The notes under the pieces: generated by a model
Seen by the model: only the letters and a program-made list of their open reading frames with translations
The model's database searches: none
Told to the model about the DNA's origin: nothing
NCBI RefSeq assembly: GCF_900188205.1
Contig: NZ_FZOH01000005.1
Location: 248,945 to 312,944 of the forward strand
DNA: 64,000 nucleotides
Reading direction: 5' to 3'
DNA from: Geodermatophilus saharensis
Lineage (GTDB): Bacteria > Actinomycetota > Actinomycetes > Mycobacteriales > Geodermatophilaceae
Position numbers and translations under genes: made by a program
Part shown: positions 1 through 7,557 of the stretch, piece by piece
Position numbering within the stretch: the first letter of the stretch is position 1
Layout: each line of letters starts with the position of its first letter

Positions 1-95
1 CGTCGGGAAGCTGAGGCGCAGGCTGCCCGGGAGGCGCAAGCGCGTGAGGCCGAGCAGGTCCGTCGGGAAGCTGAGGCGCAGGCTGCCCGGGAGGC
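1..95 (+). repeat. In-frame tandem repeat in coiled-coil region
   Basis: Bases 1-35 and 61-95 are identical, a 60-bp period that keeps frame and encodes RREAEAQAARE each time. Further copies may lie to the left of the window. Confidence 0.8.
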
Positions 96-933
96 TAGGT
101 CTCTTGTCCACGCAGGCGCTGGCCCATCAGCCGATCTGACGACTCGCGGGCGGCCCGGAGGTGCGATACGACTGGCAGTGAAGAACCCCGCGTTTGTCAT
201 ACCCATGGGCCTCAGCGTTGTGCCACTCGCTTTATGGCCCTTCTATCCGTACCTATCGGGGTATAACGGCATCCATGGGGGCTATGCGACCTGGTGGATT
301 CTTACCGTGGCCGTCCCCATCTCTGTGGGCACCGTGCTCCTAGGCGTCCGACGAGACCTCTGGAGGAATCGCGAGATAGCATGCGGCCTTCTGCTTGCAG
401 TGGGCAATATCGTGACCAACTCGGTCATTATGCAGTCGCTCTACAGTCTCAGCCCGGGATGGTGGGTCTTGCTCTTAGGCTGGGGCATTGTTATAGCGCT
501 CGGGCTGATGGTGATTGCTCAGCTTGCGCAAGGAGCTAAGGTCGTATTCGAACGCAGGCGGATCGTCTGTGGCGTCATCGTTGGCGCCAGCGCTTCAGCG
601 TCGATTGTGGTTGCACAATACGCTCACCGCGTGAACGACCTCAAGGAGTGGTTTTACTGGAACTCCGGGACGGTACTCTTGGTCGTCCTCGCACTTCTTC
701 TAACTCTCCTGCGATTAGATGACGTACAGCGTCTAGTGGGGCTTGTTGCCCTTGGCTGGGTTGCCATAGCAATGATCTCTCTCTCAGTTTTGCTCTTGAT
801 TTACGGTTCCGCACCTTCCCCCTATTGTGCCGCCCTTGCGGGGGTGGCGCTGCTGACCTCGGCGGCTTGCTTTGAGGCGCAAGCTGATCGGGGGAAGGGA
901 CTTGTGCGGTCCGGACCGCGGCACCTCAGCTGA
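1..933 (+). CDS. Coiled-coil plus multi-pass membrane protein, 5' end outside window
   Basis: The reading frame is open from base 1 to the stop at 931-933, so the protein starts to the left of the window; the GTG at 178 is only an internal codon. The first ~35 visible residues are Ala/Glu/Arg repeats (RREAEAQAAREA twice) that should form a charged coiled coil. After ~60 residues come about eight hydrophobic segments (for example LSVVPLALWPFYPYL, WWVLLLGWGIVIALGLMVI, LLVVLALLLTLL). GC is clearly lower than in the chromosome to the right. The last 8 bases overlap the convergent methyltransferase gene. I do not recognise the family; a cytoplasmic sensor or scaffold tethered to a membrane domain is the visible architecture. 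It belongs to the integrated element by position. Confidence 0.65.
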   Translation, partial: RREAEAQAAREAQAREAEQVRREAEAQAAREARSLVHAGAGPSADLTTRGRPGGAIRLAVKNPAFVIPMGLSVVPLALWPFYPYLSGYNGIHGGYATWWILTVAVPISVGTVLLGVRRDLWRNREIACGLLLAVGNIVTNSVIMQSLYSLSPGWWVLLLGWGIVIALGLMVIAQLAQGAKVVFERRRIVCGVIVGASASASIVVAQYAHRVNDLKEWFYWNSGTVLLVVLALLLTLLRLDDVQRLVGLVALGWVAIAMISLSVLLLIYGSAPSPYCAALAGVALLTSAACFEAQADRGKGLVRSGPRHLS

Positions 934-2227
934 TGCGTGAGCGCCCCATCCGGTGAGCGAATGCCTCGTGCCGCTCGTGCCCGTCCTGGCCGATGAACGC
1001 TTTAAACTCCCGGAGCTCAAAGGCTGGACCGGATTTGGTTTCCTCGATGTCGATGACGAAGTCCTTGCTGAGGTGGGCGATGCGCCGTTCGAGCTGAATG
1101 GCGTCATAGGGCACCGCGAGCTTGCTGAGGATTGCTGACGGAGTGAGGTAGCCGTCCGCCTCCCTAAGCACGCGGTACACGGGGTCGTGCATGGTGGCGC
1201 TGGCAAGCTCGGGCATGTCATGCGGTTGGCCGGCGTGCTCGAGGGCCCGCATGATCGCCCGGCCCACTGCCTTCGCGACGGGCGGCGGGAAGGCGTTACC
1301 TACCTGGCGGTACTGAGCCGTTTTCCGTCCGGCTAGCCGCCAGCCCCACTGCTCGTCGAAGCCCTGGAGCCGGGCCACCATCGGCACGGTTAGCTTGGGG
1401 AACTTCACGTCCGGATGCGGGCTGTGTGGTCCGGGTGCCTCGTCGGCAACACCGAGAGCGTCAACGCCGAGCTCGCGCCACGCTCGCTTGGCCCGCGTGG
1501 GTCCGAGGTCTGCGCCCCCGTGCTTCTTGCTACCACCGACCAAGGTCGGTGCGATGTCGTTGGCGAGCTGCACCCAGTCGTCGACATGAGGCCAGCCGTT
1601 TGCGCCCATGAGGTCGCGGAGCGTCTCGCCAACCGTCAGCTGAGACGACGTCGTCTTCTCAGGCCACGAGAAGTAGGGTGCGTCCTCCTCCTGCAGAGCA
1701 ACAAGCACGAAGCGCGGACGCAGCTGAGCAATGCCAAAGTCGGAAGCCTGCAAGAGCCGCCAGTCGCCGACGTAGCCGGCCGAGGCGAGCCGGTCGAGGA
1801 CATGCTGGCGGTAGGCGGCGAATCGCGGCATCGACAGGCCGCGGACGTTCTCCAGCATGAGAGCCCGCGGCTTGACCTCGCTGACGCACAGCTCGACAGC
1901 CCAGGCGAACAGGTCGCGCTCGTCGCTGGCTCCGAGCTGCTTGCCTGCGATGGAAAACGGCGGGCATGGGACGCCGCCAGCCAGGAGAGCCACGCCCTCG
2001 TAGGCGCCGGGGGTCCAGAGGCCGCGGTCGGCGACGTCACCTTCAGCAACCTTCCACTGCGGACGGTTCTGCCGGAGGGTCTCGCAGGCGTAGCTGTCGA
2101 GTTCGACCGCGATCGCGTGCTCGAAGCCCGCCCGCTCGAGCCCCATGGCCTGGCCACCAGCTCCTGCGCAGATCTCGACCACCTGCGGGGATGGATGACT
2201 CACAGGGGAGGGGTCCAGTGGTGGCAC
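926..2227 (-). CDS. DNA (cytosine-5-)methyltransferase
   Basis: A 433-residue C5-cytosine methyltransferase that would methylate cytosines in a specific DNA sequence. Motif I (SAM binding) is VEICAGAGGQAMGLE at residues 17-31, motif IV is GGVPCPPFS with catalytic Cys88 (the usual PCQ is PCP here), motif VI is ENVRG (126-130), motif VIII is QLRPRFVLVAL (168-178) and motif X is RQVGNAFPPPVA (307-318). The variable target-recognition region lies about 200-280. Residues ~340-433 are an extra C-terminal domain that may be winged-helix-like. The GTG start at 2227 has AGGAG seven bases upstream. No restriction endonuclease is recognisable beside it in the window, so it may be an orphan or protective methyltransferase of the mobile element, or its nuclease may lie left of the window. 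Confidence 0.9.
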   Translation of the reverse strand: MPPLDPSPVSHPSPQVVEICAGAGGQAMGLERAGFEHAIAVELDSYACETLRQNRPQWKVAEGDVADRGLWTPGAYEGVALLAGGVPCPPFSIAGKQLGASDERDLFAWAVELCVSEVKPRALMLENVRGLSMPRFAAYRQHVLDRLASAGYVGDWRLLQASDFGIAQLRPRFVLVALQEEDAPYFSWPEKTTSSQLTVGETLRDLMGANGWPHVDDWVQLANDIAPTLVGGSKKHGGADLGPTRAKRAWRELGVDALGVADEAPGPHSPHPDVKFPKLTVPMVARLQGFDEQWGWRLAGRKTAQYRQVGNAFPPPVAKAVGRAIMRALEHAGQPHDMPELASATMHDPVYRVLREADGYLTPSAILSKLAVPYDAIQLERRIAHLSKDFVIDIEETKSGPAFELREFKAFIGQDGHERHEAFAHRMGRSRIS

Positions 2228-2794
2228 CTGGGGACTCCTAAGGGTGTGGTTGCGAAAAGACGGTAGAGCGCGAGGCTGACGGTTCGCCCGTCAGAAGGGC
2301 AGCAGGGCGGAGTCCTGTCCCCGCCTGGTGAGCCGTCGACCGACGACGCGGCCGTACCTACCAAGGCGCCCGATGGCTGCGAAGAGACTGCGCTGGGTGG
2401 TCGGGAGACGGTGAGAGTGGTCAGGTGTCCGCGGGCGCCAAGACGCCGGACCGTGCGGCGGGCCCGGCTCTGGCATCAGGGGGCGCGGACGTCGTCGGGG
2501 GTGGGGTATGACCCCCTGCGGCGCAGAAGCTGATCGCCGGTGCTTAGCAGCCCAGATGGCGCCACCGTTTCGAGGATGATGAGGCACCGTCAGCTGGTCA
2601 TCCAGTGGGGTTCAAGACTGGCTCGTCTATAGGTCCAGAGAGCGTACGGGCGCATGCTGACCGAGGTCCTGCTCCACGCGAGCTGTGCTCCCTCGGCTGA
2701 GCGTCGTAGGTCCGAGGCGGGGGTGTAACCCTTGGAGTCGTGTACCGGCTGGAAAGGCAGGTTGTCCGGTCGCTGGCAGAGGAGATGCGTCCAA
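2228..2794. other. Gene-poor stretch in the mobile element
   Basis: I see no convincing gene here. A 98-codon leftward frame at 2291-2587 exists but its product is Arg/Pro/His-rich, has no recognisable domain and no ribosome binding site. The stretch must hold the methyltransferase promoter (leftward) and that of the small gene at 2795 (rightward). Confidence 0.5.
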
Positions 2795-2971
2795 ATGAAA
2801 GACACCTTTCTCGGCCTGCTGAATCTTGCAGCATGGGGCGCAATTCTGATTGGGGCTTACTGGATACTGGACACGACTGGCCTAGGTGACATGCTCGCCG
2901 ATGTGCTTGGGTGGCTGGATGGCGATGAACTAGGTCCCTGTGGTACCTGCGAACCCGATGTCCAATTCTGA
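2795..2971 (+). CDS. Small single-span membrane protein, unknown
   Basis: A 58-residue product with one hydrophobic helix (LLNLAAWGAILIGAYWIL, residues ~7-25), an acidic segment (DVLGWLDGDE) and a CGTC motif near the C-terminus. I chose the ATG at 2795 because GAGGAG lies ten bases upstream; an in-frame start at 2732 has no such site. AT-richer codon use matches the rest of the element. Similar tiny membrane proteins are common in actinobacterial plasmids and phages, but I do not recognise this one. Confidence 0.45.
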   Translation: MKDTFLGLLNLAAWGAILIGAYWILDTTGLGDMLADVLGWLDGDELGPCGTCEPDVQF

Positions 2972-3023
2972 GCGGCATTTCGATAGGCGACAGATGGGTG
3001 CAGCCCGTCGCTTCAGTACGCTT

Positions 3024-3326
3024 TTACTCCGTCGGTAGACTGTGTGGATGAGCGCGGCTGTCGTAGGTGACCCACGTTGTCCCGTAGCGGTTCTGTGAAG
3101 CTCTGAACAAAGGCTCTCCATTGGCCCGTCTGGCAGTCGCCGGCTGGACACATACTCCTCGAGGGCGATGGCGGTCGAATAGGCTGGCAGAACTGAAGTG
3201 CTCGTGACAGGTCGGGCAGTGTGCCTGCGCCAGGCCGGTCCAGAGCCTGCCGCAGGAACAGTTCCAGACGTTAGGGCGGCGCTTCTCGCTGTCAGAATCC
3301 ACGGACTCGCTACTCTGCGATATCAC
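3024..3326 (-). CDS. FDXHR-type putative zinc-binding protein
   Basis: A 100-residue protein with the pattern C-x-C-G-R-x-W-T-G ... A-H-C-x-x-C-H ... F-D-x-H-R near its N-terminus (CSCGRLWTGLAQAHC, then CHEHFSS and FDRHRP), which I recognise as the actinobacterial FDXHR putative zinc-binding family, found mainly on phages, plasmids and integrative elements. The four Cys plus His residues suggest one zinc site; function is unknown, DNA binding being likely. The start is GTG at 3326. The C-terminal ~45 residues lack recognisable features. Its presence supports the view that this stretch is mobile DNA. Confidence 0.75.
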   Translation of the reverse strand: MISQSSESVDSDSEKRRPNVWNCSCGRLWTGLAQAHCPTCHEHFSSASLFDRHRPRGVCVQPATARRANGEPLFRASQNRYGTTWVTYDSRAHPHSLPTE

Positions 3327-3352
3327 GGCCTATCCGTACTGCAGTAGAACTC

Positions 3353-3420
3353 TGTCAGGACGTCCGCTGTAGGCAGGCGGTAGGCTGATGCCCGGCAAGG
3401 CCGCGGCGGACGTCCTGACA
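3353..3420. repeat. 15-bp perfect inverted repeat between two element genes
   Basis: The arm TGTCAGGACGTCCGC at 3353-3367 is repeated as its exact reverse complement at 3406-3420, 38 bases apart. Each arm contains the self-complementary octamer GGACGTCC. It lies after the stop of the coiled-coil gene (3460) and just upstream of the start of the FDXHR gene (3326). It could be a terminator, a pair of operators, or replication/transfer iterons. Confidence 0.7.
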
Positions 3421-3459
3421 AAGTCCCAACGGGATACGGCGCTAGTGCGCGGCCCTTGG

Positions 3460-4122
3460 TCAGCGCTCTTCTAGCTTCTTCAGTTCGATGTACCCGGGGG
3501 AGGTGAGCCGATACCCCGAGGCCTCGATCGCTTGGGTCAGCACTTCCATGATGACGTGCGTCGGCTGGGCCTCCGTGGCACTCAGGCCATCGACCCTGAT
3601 GGTGCGCAGCTTGGGGTGTGACCATTCGATCGAGTAGGTGATCCTGTCGTCGTTCTGTGCGCCCGGGACGACGCCGGCTTCCTTGGCGTCCTCCACGAGT
3701 GCACGGATGACGGTGTTTCGTTCCTGAACTTGTTCGACCAGGCGAGCCAGCGTCACTGTGATGGCCTTGGCTGCTGTCTCGTGCTCGGCCTTGGGGGCCT
3801 TGTCCAGGCGCTCGGGTGCGATCTCAGCGAGGTAGGTGGCCAGGGCCTCTGCTTCCAGGGTCCTGGCGCGCTCAACGTCGGCGGCGGCGTGGGACGCCAG
3901 GCCCTCCAGGCGTGGCACTTCCGCCTCGGCCTTCACGAGGTCGAGGGCGGTGATGCCGGCATCGCCGTGACTGTTGCGCTCTTTGAGCTTGTTCGCCGTC
4001 TGCTTGGCCCGCTCGACGGCGTCCTGGGCGCGAGCGTGCCGGGCCTCCTCGGCCTCGCGCTCGGCGCGCTTAGCCTGGTAGGCCGTGAGGGCGGCGGCGG
4101 AAGGGGTGGTGTCCTTGGACAT
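3460..4122 (-). CDS. Coiled-coil protein of the mobile element, unknown
   Basis: A 220-residue, Ala/Glu/Arg-rich, mostly helical protein: residues ~15-170 look like one long coiled coil (AKRAEREAEEARHARAQ onward), followed by a small globular C-terminal part (~175-220, ITYSIEWSHPKLRTIRVDG). There is no signal peptide or membrane segment. The start is firm: ATG at 4122 with AGAAAGGAG seven bases upstream, the best ribosome binding site in the element. It follows the winged-helix gene at 4201 in the same direction, 78 bases apart, so the two may be co-transcribed. I do not recognise the family. Confidence 0.75.
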   Translation of the reverse strand: MSKDTTPSAAALTAYQAKRAEREAEEARHARAQDAVERAKQTANKLKERNSHGDAGITALDLVKAEAEVPRLEGLASHAAADVERARTLEAEALATYLAEIAPERLDKAPKAEHETAAKAITVTLARLVEQVQERNTVIRALVEDAKEAGVVPGAQNDDRITYSIEWSHPKLRTIRVDGLSATEAQPTHVIMEVLTQAIEASGYRLTSPGYIELKKLEER

Positions 4123-4200
4123 GGCTTGACTCCTTTCTGGTGGCGGGTCTGTCGTTGCTACGTCTGCGGCGGCTGAGGTCGCGACAGGGACCTTGAGCCT

Positions 4201-4878
4201 TCAGGCCGATGGGAACAGGTGGGGACGGCGCTGCCTCAGGTACTCGGCTTGTTGCTCACCTAATTTGAGGTTCCGGCGATGGGCCTGTTCCAGGTCATTC
4301 AGTGCTGTCGTCTCCCACGGCTGCTCGTCGTCACCAGGACTATAAGCTGGCCGCTCAGCGACTACGGGTCCATATCTGTTGACCGCCGTAGGCGGTTCAA
4401 TTGCAGGCGCCGTAACCTCTGAGTTGTCTTGGTTGTCTGTCCAGGTACCCCTTGAGGGGGTACCTGACATGGTCTCTGTCTTGGTTAGTGGACGCTCCTG
4501 ACGGGTTGACGCGCCGTCTTCGTCCAGTGGCGGCGACTCGGTTGTCTGGTTGGAAGTCTCTGGCGTCGTGTTGACCCACTCGGCGGGTATAGCCAGCCGA
4601 TAATGAGTGATCATGCGAAACGGTGGCTTGCGCTCGTGGACTACGCTGAGCCAGCCATCGCGCACGAGCCGGGTGAGGCCGCGGCTAACCGTCCTCGGAG
4701 ATACTCCGAGGCCTTTCGCGACTACTTCCTGGCTTGGGAAAACCCGTGTGCCGTCTGGGTTCGCATAAGTGGAGAACGCGAAGCCGACCGCCGCAGTGCT
4801 GGTGCCGTTTGGGCCGCTGGCTATCCCGGCTTGGCGGAACGCTCGCTCCCATCGTGCACGCAAAGGAGCTTCATTCAT
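4201..4878 (-). CDS. Winged helix-turn-helix protein, possible replication initiator or regulator
   Basis: A 225-residue protein with a helix-turn-helix at residues ~45-85 (PSQEVVAKGLGVSPRTVSRG, followed by LTRLVRDGWLSVV), the arrangement of phage/plasmid replication proteins and GntR/MarR-like winged helices. The middle (residues ~110-170) is Thr/Ser/Glu/Pro-rich and low in complexity, typical of a linker; the C-terminal ~40 residues are charged and helical. The start is ATG at 4878. It sits next to an ORF-less stretch with a promoter and hairpins (4984-5118), the usual place for an origin or control region. Whether it starts replication of the excised element or controls genes cannot be told from the sequence. 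Confidence 0.65.
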   Translation of the reverse strand: MNEAPLRARWERAFRQAGIASGPNGTSTAAVGFAFSTYANPDGTRVFPSQEVVAKGLGVSPRTVSRGLTRLVRDGWLSVVHERKPPFRMITHYRLAIPAEWVNTTPETSNQTTESPPLDEDGASTRQERPLTKTETMSGTPSRGTWTDNQDNSEVTAPAIEPPTAVNRYGPVVAERPAYSPGDDEQPWETTALNDLEQAHRRNLKLGEQQAEYLRQRRPHLFPSA

Positions 4879-4983
4879 GGGGCCCTGCTCTGGCCTGCCG
4901 TGGTCGCTGGCAACTGCTCATGGAGAAGAGCATTCAGTGAGCGGGATGAATGGTCAAGGTGGGCAATGTCCCAGTCCAGAAGG

Positions 4984-5012
4984 TGGACAACTGAGCACCA
5001 TTGATGTATACT
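4984..5012 (+). promoter_or_regulatory. Strong sigma70-type promoter, rightward
   Basis: TGGACA at 4984-4989 and TATACT at 5007-5012 are separated by exactly 17 bases, close to consensus and unusual in this GC-rich DNA. The predicted start of transcription is about 5019. No open reading frame of useful length follows before the integrase gene, which runs the other way. Confidence 0.55.
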
Positions 5013-5018
5013 GAGAAT

Positions 5019-5042
5019 GGTTGACCGGACGTTCGGTCAACC
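5019..5042. promoter_or_regulatory. Palindromic operator at the promoter start site
   Basis: GGTTGACCG (5019-5027) and CGGTCAACC (5034-5042) are perfect inverted arms six bases apart, placed on the predicted transcription start. This is the usual place and size for a repressor operator. Confidence 0.55.
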
Positions 5043-5048
5043 TTCAAC

Positions 5049-5118
5049 CGCCGTCATAAACGGCGAAATGCTGGTCTTGAAAATAGCATGGTGAGACGGG
5101 GTGCGCAATTGCTTGCGC
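5049..5118. repeat. Two further hairpins after the operator
   Basis: CGCCGT/ACGGCG (5049-5054 and 5060-5065, five-base loop) and GCGCAA/TTGCGC (5103-5108 and 5113-5118, four-base loop) follow the operator palindrome. Together with it they form a run of three hairpins in about 100 bases without a gene. The rest of 5119-5311 shows nothing I recognise. Confidence 0.5.
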
Positions 5119-5311
5119 GGCATTAGGCAGGTGCGGTCCTCGGACGGCGCTGCAGAGGTGGACGTCGTCCGTCAGGACAGCAGACAAGCCGGACTGCCCC
5201 TATGCGCCCATCGCCCTCAGTAGCCAGGCCAGCGCGAGTGTGGGGGGGTGATGGGTGCCGAGGCCGGAACACGGCGTCGGTGCGATCCCGCGGCCGGTGC
5301 GGGTTGGGCGT

Positions 5312-6748
5312 CTAGCCGGAGTCACTCGAGCTGGCGGTCCGGATCTCGACCTTCACGCACTCGGGACTCAGCCGCTTCGTGCCCTTGGCTCTGGGGTGCA
5401 GCGTCACGCGCTCGACGATGGCCCGGATCAGTGCCCGGCGTTCGTCTTGGGTCATGTCATCGAGTTGTTCGTAGACGTAGTCGACATCCCCGAGCACGGA
5501 TGTCAGGTCGTAGGTGTTGCCGATGCAGGTGAGCTCTTCCTCGATCTCTGCCAGTCGGTTGCGTGTCCTCGTGGTGATGGTCCGGGCCTGGTCTCTGGTG
5601 AAGATGCCGGCCGCGTAGTCCTCTGCTGTGTCGTTGAGTCTCTGGCGTAGTTCGCGGCTCTCATCCTGGAGGGCTGCAACGTCGGCTTCCTCAGCTGGTC
5701 TCTGGTCGGTCCATGCGGCGTGGAAGGCGGGATCGGGCAGTGCCTCGGTGACGGCTCGCCAGACGCGGCCATCGACGTACTCCACGGGTACTGAGGCGCA
5801 GGACCGTTCCTTGCAGACGTAGACGGCGTAGGACTGGTCCTTGTTCTTCCAGTGGTAGCGGCGGTTCTGCTTCACCTCGCCGTCGCACACTCCGCAGGTG
5901 GCGATGCCAGTCAGCAGGGCGGCGGCGGCTGGGCCCTGGCCGCCCTTGCCCCGGGCGGGGTTGCTGAGGATGCGGGACGCGGCGCGGAAGACGTCTTCCG
6001 TCACGACGGCCCCCCAGGAGGCTGGGCCGATGACCTCGCCGTCGTAGGCCCGCAGTCCTGCGTTCCTCGGGTTGAGCAGCACGGGTCGCAGGGACGCCGG
6101 CCCCCAGGGCTTACCGAACGTCGTGACATGTCCTGCGGCGTTGAGGTCGCGGGCTAGCTTGGCGACCGACGCGCCAGCGAGCACACCGGCGTAGGCCTCC
6201 CGCAGCGCGTCAGCCTCCGCGTCCCGGTGGCCGCCGTCCATCTCGAAGCCGAACGGGCGTGAGCCCCACCAGGCCTTGCCCATGCTGGCGCGCTGCCTAC
6301 CTGCTGCACGCTGCCGCTCGCCCTTGTGCTCGCTCTCGTACTCGGCGAAGTTCACGATGTTCCGCGCGTTCAGCCTTCCGCTGGGGGTGCTGAGATCCAT
6401 CAGCCCGGCGGTGACGGCGTGGACGTCGCATCCGAGGTCGATGACCCTCGCGAGGTCAGCGGTCCGCCGGACGAGGCGGTCGATGTGCCATACGACGATG
6501 AGCTCCGGGCGGGATGCCAGGAGTGCCTCGAACTGCGGTCGGCGTCTGCCGGAGTAGGCCGACATGTCGTTGTCCACGAAGACGGCGGCTACCTCCCACC
6601 CGTGCCGCCCGCACAGCTCCCGGCACGCCTGTTCCTGCCGCTCAACCCCGAGGCCCTGACCCGTGGCGTCGAGGGAGATGCGGCAGTAGATCGAGGCCCG
6701 CAGAGGACCGGACGAGGAGCCAGAGGACACCCGTCGCTTGGCGTACAC
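5312..6748 (-). CDS. int: Large serine recombinase (site-specific integrase)
   Basis: A 478-residue large serine integrase that would insert and excise the element by cutting attP/attB through a serine-DNA link. The N-terminal resolvase domain (residues ~17-155) has the catalytic Ser25 in YCRIS and the VVWHIDRLVRR segment (85-95). A recombinase domain follows (~160-275) and then a zinc-ribbon with Cys285, Cys288, Cys312 and Cys317, and a coiled coil (~355-405), the standard order for this family. The start is GTG at 6748. The 5' end of the gene is only about 20 bases from the junction with tadA sequence, as expected because attP usually abuts the integrase gene. No recombination directionality factor can be identified in the window. 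Confidence 0.93.
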   Translation of the reverse strand: MYAKRRVSSGSSSGPLRASIYCRISLDATGQGLGVERQEQACRELCGRHGWEVAAVFVDNDMSAYSGRRRPQFEALLASRPELIVVWHIDRLVRRTADLARVIDLGCDVHAVTAGLMDLSTPSGRLNARNIVNFAEYESEHKGERQRAAGRQRASMGKAWWGSRPFGFEMDGGHRDAEADALREAYAGVLAGASVAKLARDLNAAGHVTTFGKPWGPASLRPVLLNPRNAGLRAYDGEVIGPASWGAVVTEDVFRAASRILSNPARGKGGQGPAAAALLTGIATCGVCDGEVKQNRRYHWKNKDQSYAVYVCKERSCASVPVEYVDGRVWRAVTEALPDPAFHAAWTDQRPAEEADVAALQDESRELRQRLNDTAEDYAAGIFTRDQARTITTRTRNRLAEIEEELTCIGNTYDLTSVLGDVDYVYEQLDDMTQDERRALIRAIVERVTLHPRAKGTKRLSPECVKVEIRTASSSDSG

Positions 6749-6771
6749 ATGTGCATGCTAACCGTAACATC
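6749..6771. other. Right element-chromosome junction (att site)
   Basis: Codons that fit the TadA/CpaF family begin at about 6769 (ILPDITRRH); the integrase start codon is at 6748. The crossover must lie in these ~23 bases or in the first codons of the tadA part. CACATGTG and GCATGC are small palindromes within it. The core cannot be fixed because the left junction is outside the window. Confidence 0.6.
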
Positions 6772-7557
6772 TTGCCCGACATCACCCGCCGCCACATGGC
6801 GGTCAACATCCGCAAGTTCGTGCTGCAGGCGCACTCCCTCGACGAGCTGGTGGCCACCGGCACCCTCACCGCCCAGGCCGCCCGGTTCCTCGAGGCCGCC
6901 GTCGCCTCGGGGCTGAACGTGCTGGTCTCCGGCGGCACCCAGGCGGGCAAGACGACGCTGCTCAACTGCCTGGTGGCCGCGGTACCGGCGCGCGAGCGGG
7001 TCATCACCTGCGAGGAGGTCTTCGAGTTGCGGGTGCCGCTGCCCGACGTGGTGGCGATGCAGACCCGTCAACCGAACCTCGAGGGGGCGGGGGAGATCCC
7101 GCTGCGGCGGCTGGTCAAGGAGGCGCTGCGGATGCGGCCCTCGCGGATCGTCGTCGGCGAGGTGCGCCAGGAGGAGTGCCTCGACCTGCTCATCGCCCTC
7201 AACTCGGGATTGCCCGGCATGTGCACGCTGCACGCCAACAGCGCCCGCGAGGCCGTGGTGAAGATGTGCACCCTGCCGCTGCTGGCCGGCGACAACATCG
7301 GCCACGCCTTCGTCGTCCCGACCGTGGCCGCCAGCGTCGACCTCGTCGTGCACGTGGCCACCGAGGCCTCGGGGCAGCGGCGGGTGCGCGAGGTCGTGGC
7401 GGTCCCCGGCCGGGCCGAGGACGGCGTGGTGGAGCTGGCCGACGTCTTCACCACCCGCGGGGGCCGGCTGGTGCGCGCCGAGGGCTTCCCGCCGCACGCC
7501 GAGCGCTTCGCCGCGGCCGGGTTCGACCTGCCCGCGCTGCTGGAGGTCCACCGGTGA
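6769..7557 (+). pseudogene. tadA: 3' part of tadA/cpaF secretion ATPase gene, split by the element
   Basis: The frame from about 6769 to 7557 encodes the C-terminal ~260 residues of a TadA/CpaF-type ATPase that powers Tad/Flp pilus assembly. Walker A is GGTQAGKTTLL (from about 6931), and RMRPSRIVVGEVRQEE (Walker B region) and GLPGMCTLHANSAREA (His box) follow. The N-terminal half, which family members have, is missing: upstream DNA is the integrase gene on the opposite strand. The first ATG in frame is 6796. The 3' end overlaps tadB by GTGA. The rest of the gene should lie at the other end of the element. A continuous frame running upstream to 6514 is antisense to the integrase and is not the gene. 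Confidence 0.85.

Noticed and set aside
2291-2587. 98-codon leftward ORF in the mobile element
   Set aside because: No ribosome binding site, no recognisable domain, and Arg/Pro/His-rich composition typical of chance frames.
6514-6768. Upstream extension of the tadA reading frame
   Set aside because: It is open by chance on the strand opposite to the serine integrase, and its translation is Arg/Pro-rich and unlike the ATPase family.
6749-6771. tRNA gene as attachment site of the element
   Set aside because: The chromosomal side of the junction is protein-coding tadA sequence, not a tRNA.
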